A stretch of 64,000 nucleotides of DNA, taken from positions 1 through 64,000 of the forward strand of contig DATGIL010000047.1 of NCBI GenBank assembly GCA_035295745.1, in the 5' to 3' direction. This DNA is from JAIQFL01 sp035295745. GTDB lineage: Bacteria; Acidobacteriota; Terriglobia; Bryobacterales; Bryobacteraceae. Below the pieces are notes generated by a model, which was not told where the DNA came from, ran no database searches, and saw only the letters and a list, made by a program, of their open reading frames with translations. Of the stretch, positions 62,831 through 64,000 are shown piece by piece. How positions within the stretch are numbered: position 1 is the first letter of the stretch; every line of letters begins with the position of its first letter. A program made the position numbers and the translations under genes.

Positions 62831-62905
62831 TGGAGGCGCGGGTCGGGATCGAACCGACGAATAAAGGTTTTGCAGACCTTTGCCTTACCACTTGGCTACC
62901 GCGCC
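62831..62905 (-). tRNA. tRNA-Cys (anticodon GCA)
   Basis: On the minus strand the acceptor GGCGCGG pairs with CCGCGCC, followed by U and an encoded CCA (62831-62833). The anticodon stem-loop is CAAAGGT CTGCAAA ACCTTTA, giving GCA. The T-arm has the GTTCGATCC loop (TCGGTTCGATCCCGA). Length is 75 bases with CCA. This is a complete functional-looking tRNA. Confidence 0.95.
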
Positions 62906-63001
62906 CGATGACGAGGCCTACAAGTGCACAGTACCGCGCTCGCTGCCTCCAAGTCAATTCCGCAATCCCCGTCTGGCAGCCTGCTTGCTCTCGCAACCGC
63001 C

Positions 63002-64000
63002 ATGTTCCGAGACTTTCTGTATGGATGGCGGCTCCTCCGACGGAGCCCGGCCTTCACCACGGTCGCTGTCTTGACCCTCGCCCTCGGCATCGGCGCCAAC
63101 ACCGCCATGTTCAGCGTCTCGGAAGCCATTCTCTTCCGCCTGCCCGCCTATCGCGACTCCGCACAGCTCGTCGTCCTCCAGCGCTACTACCCGAGCACCC
63201 AGAAAACCGTCGCGCAACTCTCCCCCGGCGATGTCCAGGACTTCGCTAACCGCAGCCGCACCCTCCAGTCGCTTGCCTTCTACGGCACCGACCAGGTCAC
63301 CCTCACCGGCAGCGGCGACCCGCAGCGCATCCTCTCCACAGCCATCTCTCAGAACTTCGCCGAAACGCTCGGCATCGCGCCGCTGCTCGGCCGCAGCTTC
63401 TCGCCTGACGACATGCGCCCCGGCGCTCCGCTCGCCGTCCTGCTCAGCGAATCGCTCTGGCGCCACCAGTTCGCGTCCGATCCCGGCGTGCTCGGCCGCT
63501 CGATCACCCTGGAGAGCACCCCCATCCGCGTCATCGGTGTAATGCCTTCCGCGCTGGCATTCCCCGAGCCTTCCTCTGCCATTTTCCTCCCCTTGCGCAT
63601 CAGCCCCCGCCAGTTGGCGCGGCGCAACGTGTATTGGTTGCACACCCTGGGACGCCTCCGCAGCGGCATCTCCGTCAAATCCGCCGCCGCCGAGCTCTCC
63701 TCAATCGCCGCCCAGCTAGCCTCCGAACACCCCGACACCAACTCCGGAGCTTCCGTCTCCGTGATGACTTTGCAGCAGTTCCAGGCGGGCGACTCCCGTC
63801 CGATGCTCATCGTGCTCGCGGGAGCCGTCGGATTCGTACTCCTGATCGTCTGCGCCAACCTCGCCAGCCTCCTGCTCGCTCGCGCCTCGGCACGCGTCTC
63901 CGAGTTCGCCGTGCGGACTGCGTTGGGCGCCGGGCGCAAGCAGTTGCTGCAACAACTACTTGCGGAGGGAATCCTGCTCAGTGCGATTGGAGGAGCGGGA
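63002..64000 (+). CDS. ADOP-family ABC permease, cut by the window end
   Basis: The frame is open for 333 codons to the window end. It starts MFRDFLYGWRLLRRSPAFTT, then VAVLTLALGIGANTAMFSVS, the standard first segment of acidobacterial duplicated orphan permeases (FtsX/MacB type). The periplasmic domain follows (FAETLGIAPLLGRSFSPDDM, LLSESLWRHQFASDPGVLGR, IRVIGVMPSALAFPEP), then the second membrane part (PMLIVLAGAVGFVLLIVCAN, LGAGRKQLLQQLLAEGILLS). These permeases export or move unknown hydrophobic substrates. No ribosome site is clear. Codon choice is unusually C-ending. Confidence 0.85.
   Translation, partial: MFRDFLYGWRLLRRSPAFTTVAVLTLALGIGANTAMFSVSEAILFRLPAYRDSAQLVVLQRYYPSTQKTVAQLSPGDVQDFANRSRTLQSLAFYGTDQVTLTGSGDPQRILSTAISQNFAETLGIAPLLGRSFSPDDMRPGAPLAVLLSESLWRHQFASDPGVLGRSITLESTPIRVIGVMPSALAFPEPSSAIFLPLRISPRQLARRNVYWLHTLGRLRSGISVKSAAAELSSIAAQLASEHPDTNSGASVSVMTLQQFQAGDSRPMLIVLAGAVGFVLLIVCANLASLLLARASARVSEFAVRTALGAGRKQLLQQLLAEGILLSAIGGAG

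Overview
The window looks like a chromosomal segment of a GC-rich acidobacterium of the Solibacter/Bryobacter kind. This is inferred from gene content, not from a marker-gene comparison. The supporting signs are FtsX/MacB-type 'ADOP' permeases at both ends, many secreted hydrolases and esterases with Sec or Tat signals, TonB receptors with a carboxypeptidase-regulatory domain, a BlaI/M56 pair with a non-penicillin C-terminal domain, and frequent GTG/TTG starts. There is no rRNA, no prophage and no complete insertion sequence. One tRNA gene (Cys-GCA) lies near the right end.

Layout. 1-800: decayed permease. 1032-4416 (minus): catabolic operon of epoxide hydrolase, enoyl-CoA hydratase-like, SRPBCC and isochorismatase-like genes. 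4824-11129 (minus): tightly packed secreted hydrolase operon with three paralogous esterase-D genes (one frameshifted), a type-B carboxylesterase and an amidohydrolase. 11343-17334 (minus): two overlapping genes, a CHAT-SIR2 fusion and a membrane-anchored nSTAND-type NTPase with a propeller-like C-terminal half. This is the best candidate here for an undescribed conflict or defence system. 17771-25957: another esterase, an orphan NarL-type regulator, a degenerate receiver protein overlapping a large alpha/beta hydrolase, and a BlaI/BlaR1-like pair with a palindromic operator at the start codon. 26093-28804 (minus): M13 metallopeptidase, zinc-ribbon protein, ribosomal protein S21. 29033-34257 (plus): glgC, eno, gpmA and a TPR/thioredoxin-fold lipoprotein-like gene. 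35143-38233 (minus): TonB receptor and two small envelope genes. 39617-46442 (minus): RND efflux operon. 46565-49173 (minus): BamE-like secreted protein, then a dipeptide epimerase/NlpC-P60 pair for murein peptide recycling. 49359-54177: aldehyde dehydrogenase, patatin, split methylmalonyl-CoA mutase. 54299-59400: arginine decarboxylase, a coiled-coil gene and transketolase. 59437-64000: small unknown genes, a TacT-like acetyltransferase toxin whose antitoxin has an in-frame stop, gene fragments including an integrase C-terminus beside tRNA-Cys, and the start of an ADOP permease.

Repeats are a theme. One family of about 60-106 bp units, with the core GCTCCCTCACGGTCGCGGCT, occurs singly or as short tandem arrays near 8.7, 39.5, 52.1 and 60.7 kb. 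The first copy lies inside the reading frame of the carboxylesterase. A second family carries two adjacent hairpins (49.3, 56.95 and 57.25 kb). It occurs upstream of the aldehyde dehydrogenase and, inside a 292/299-bp tandem duplication with G-quadruplex-like runs, upstream of transketolase. Several gaps hold decayed gene pieces (ADOP permease, M13 peptidase, a secreted-protein family, integrase), so this is a region of steady gene turnover around ordinary housekeeping genes.
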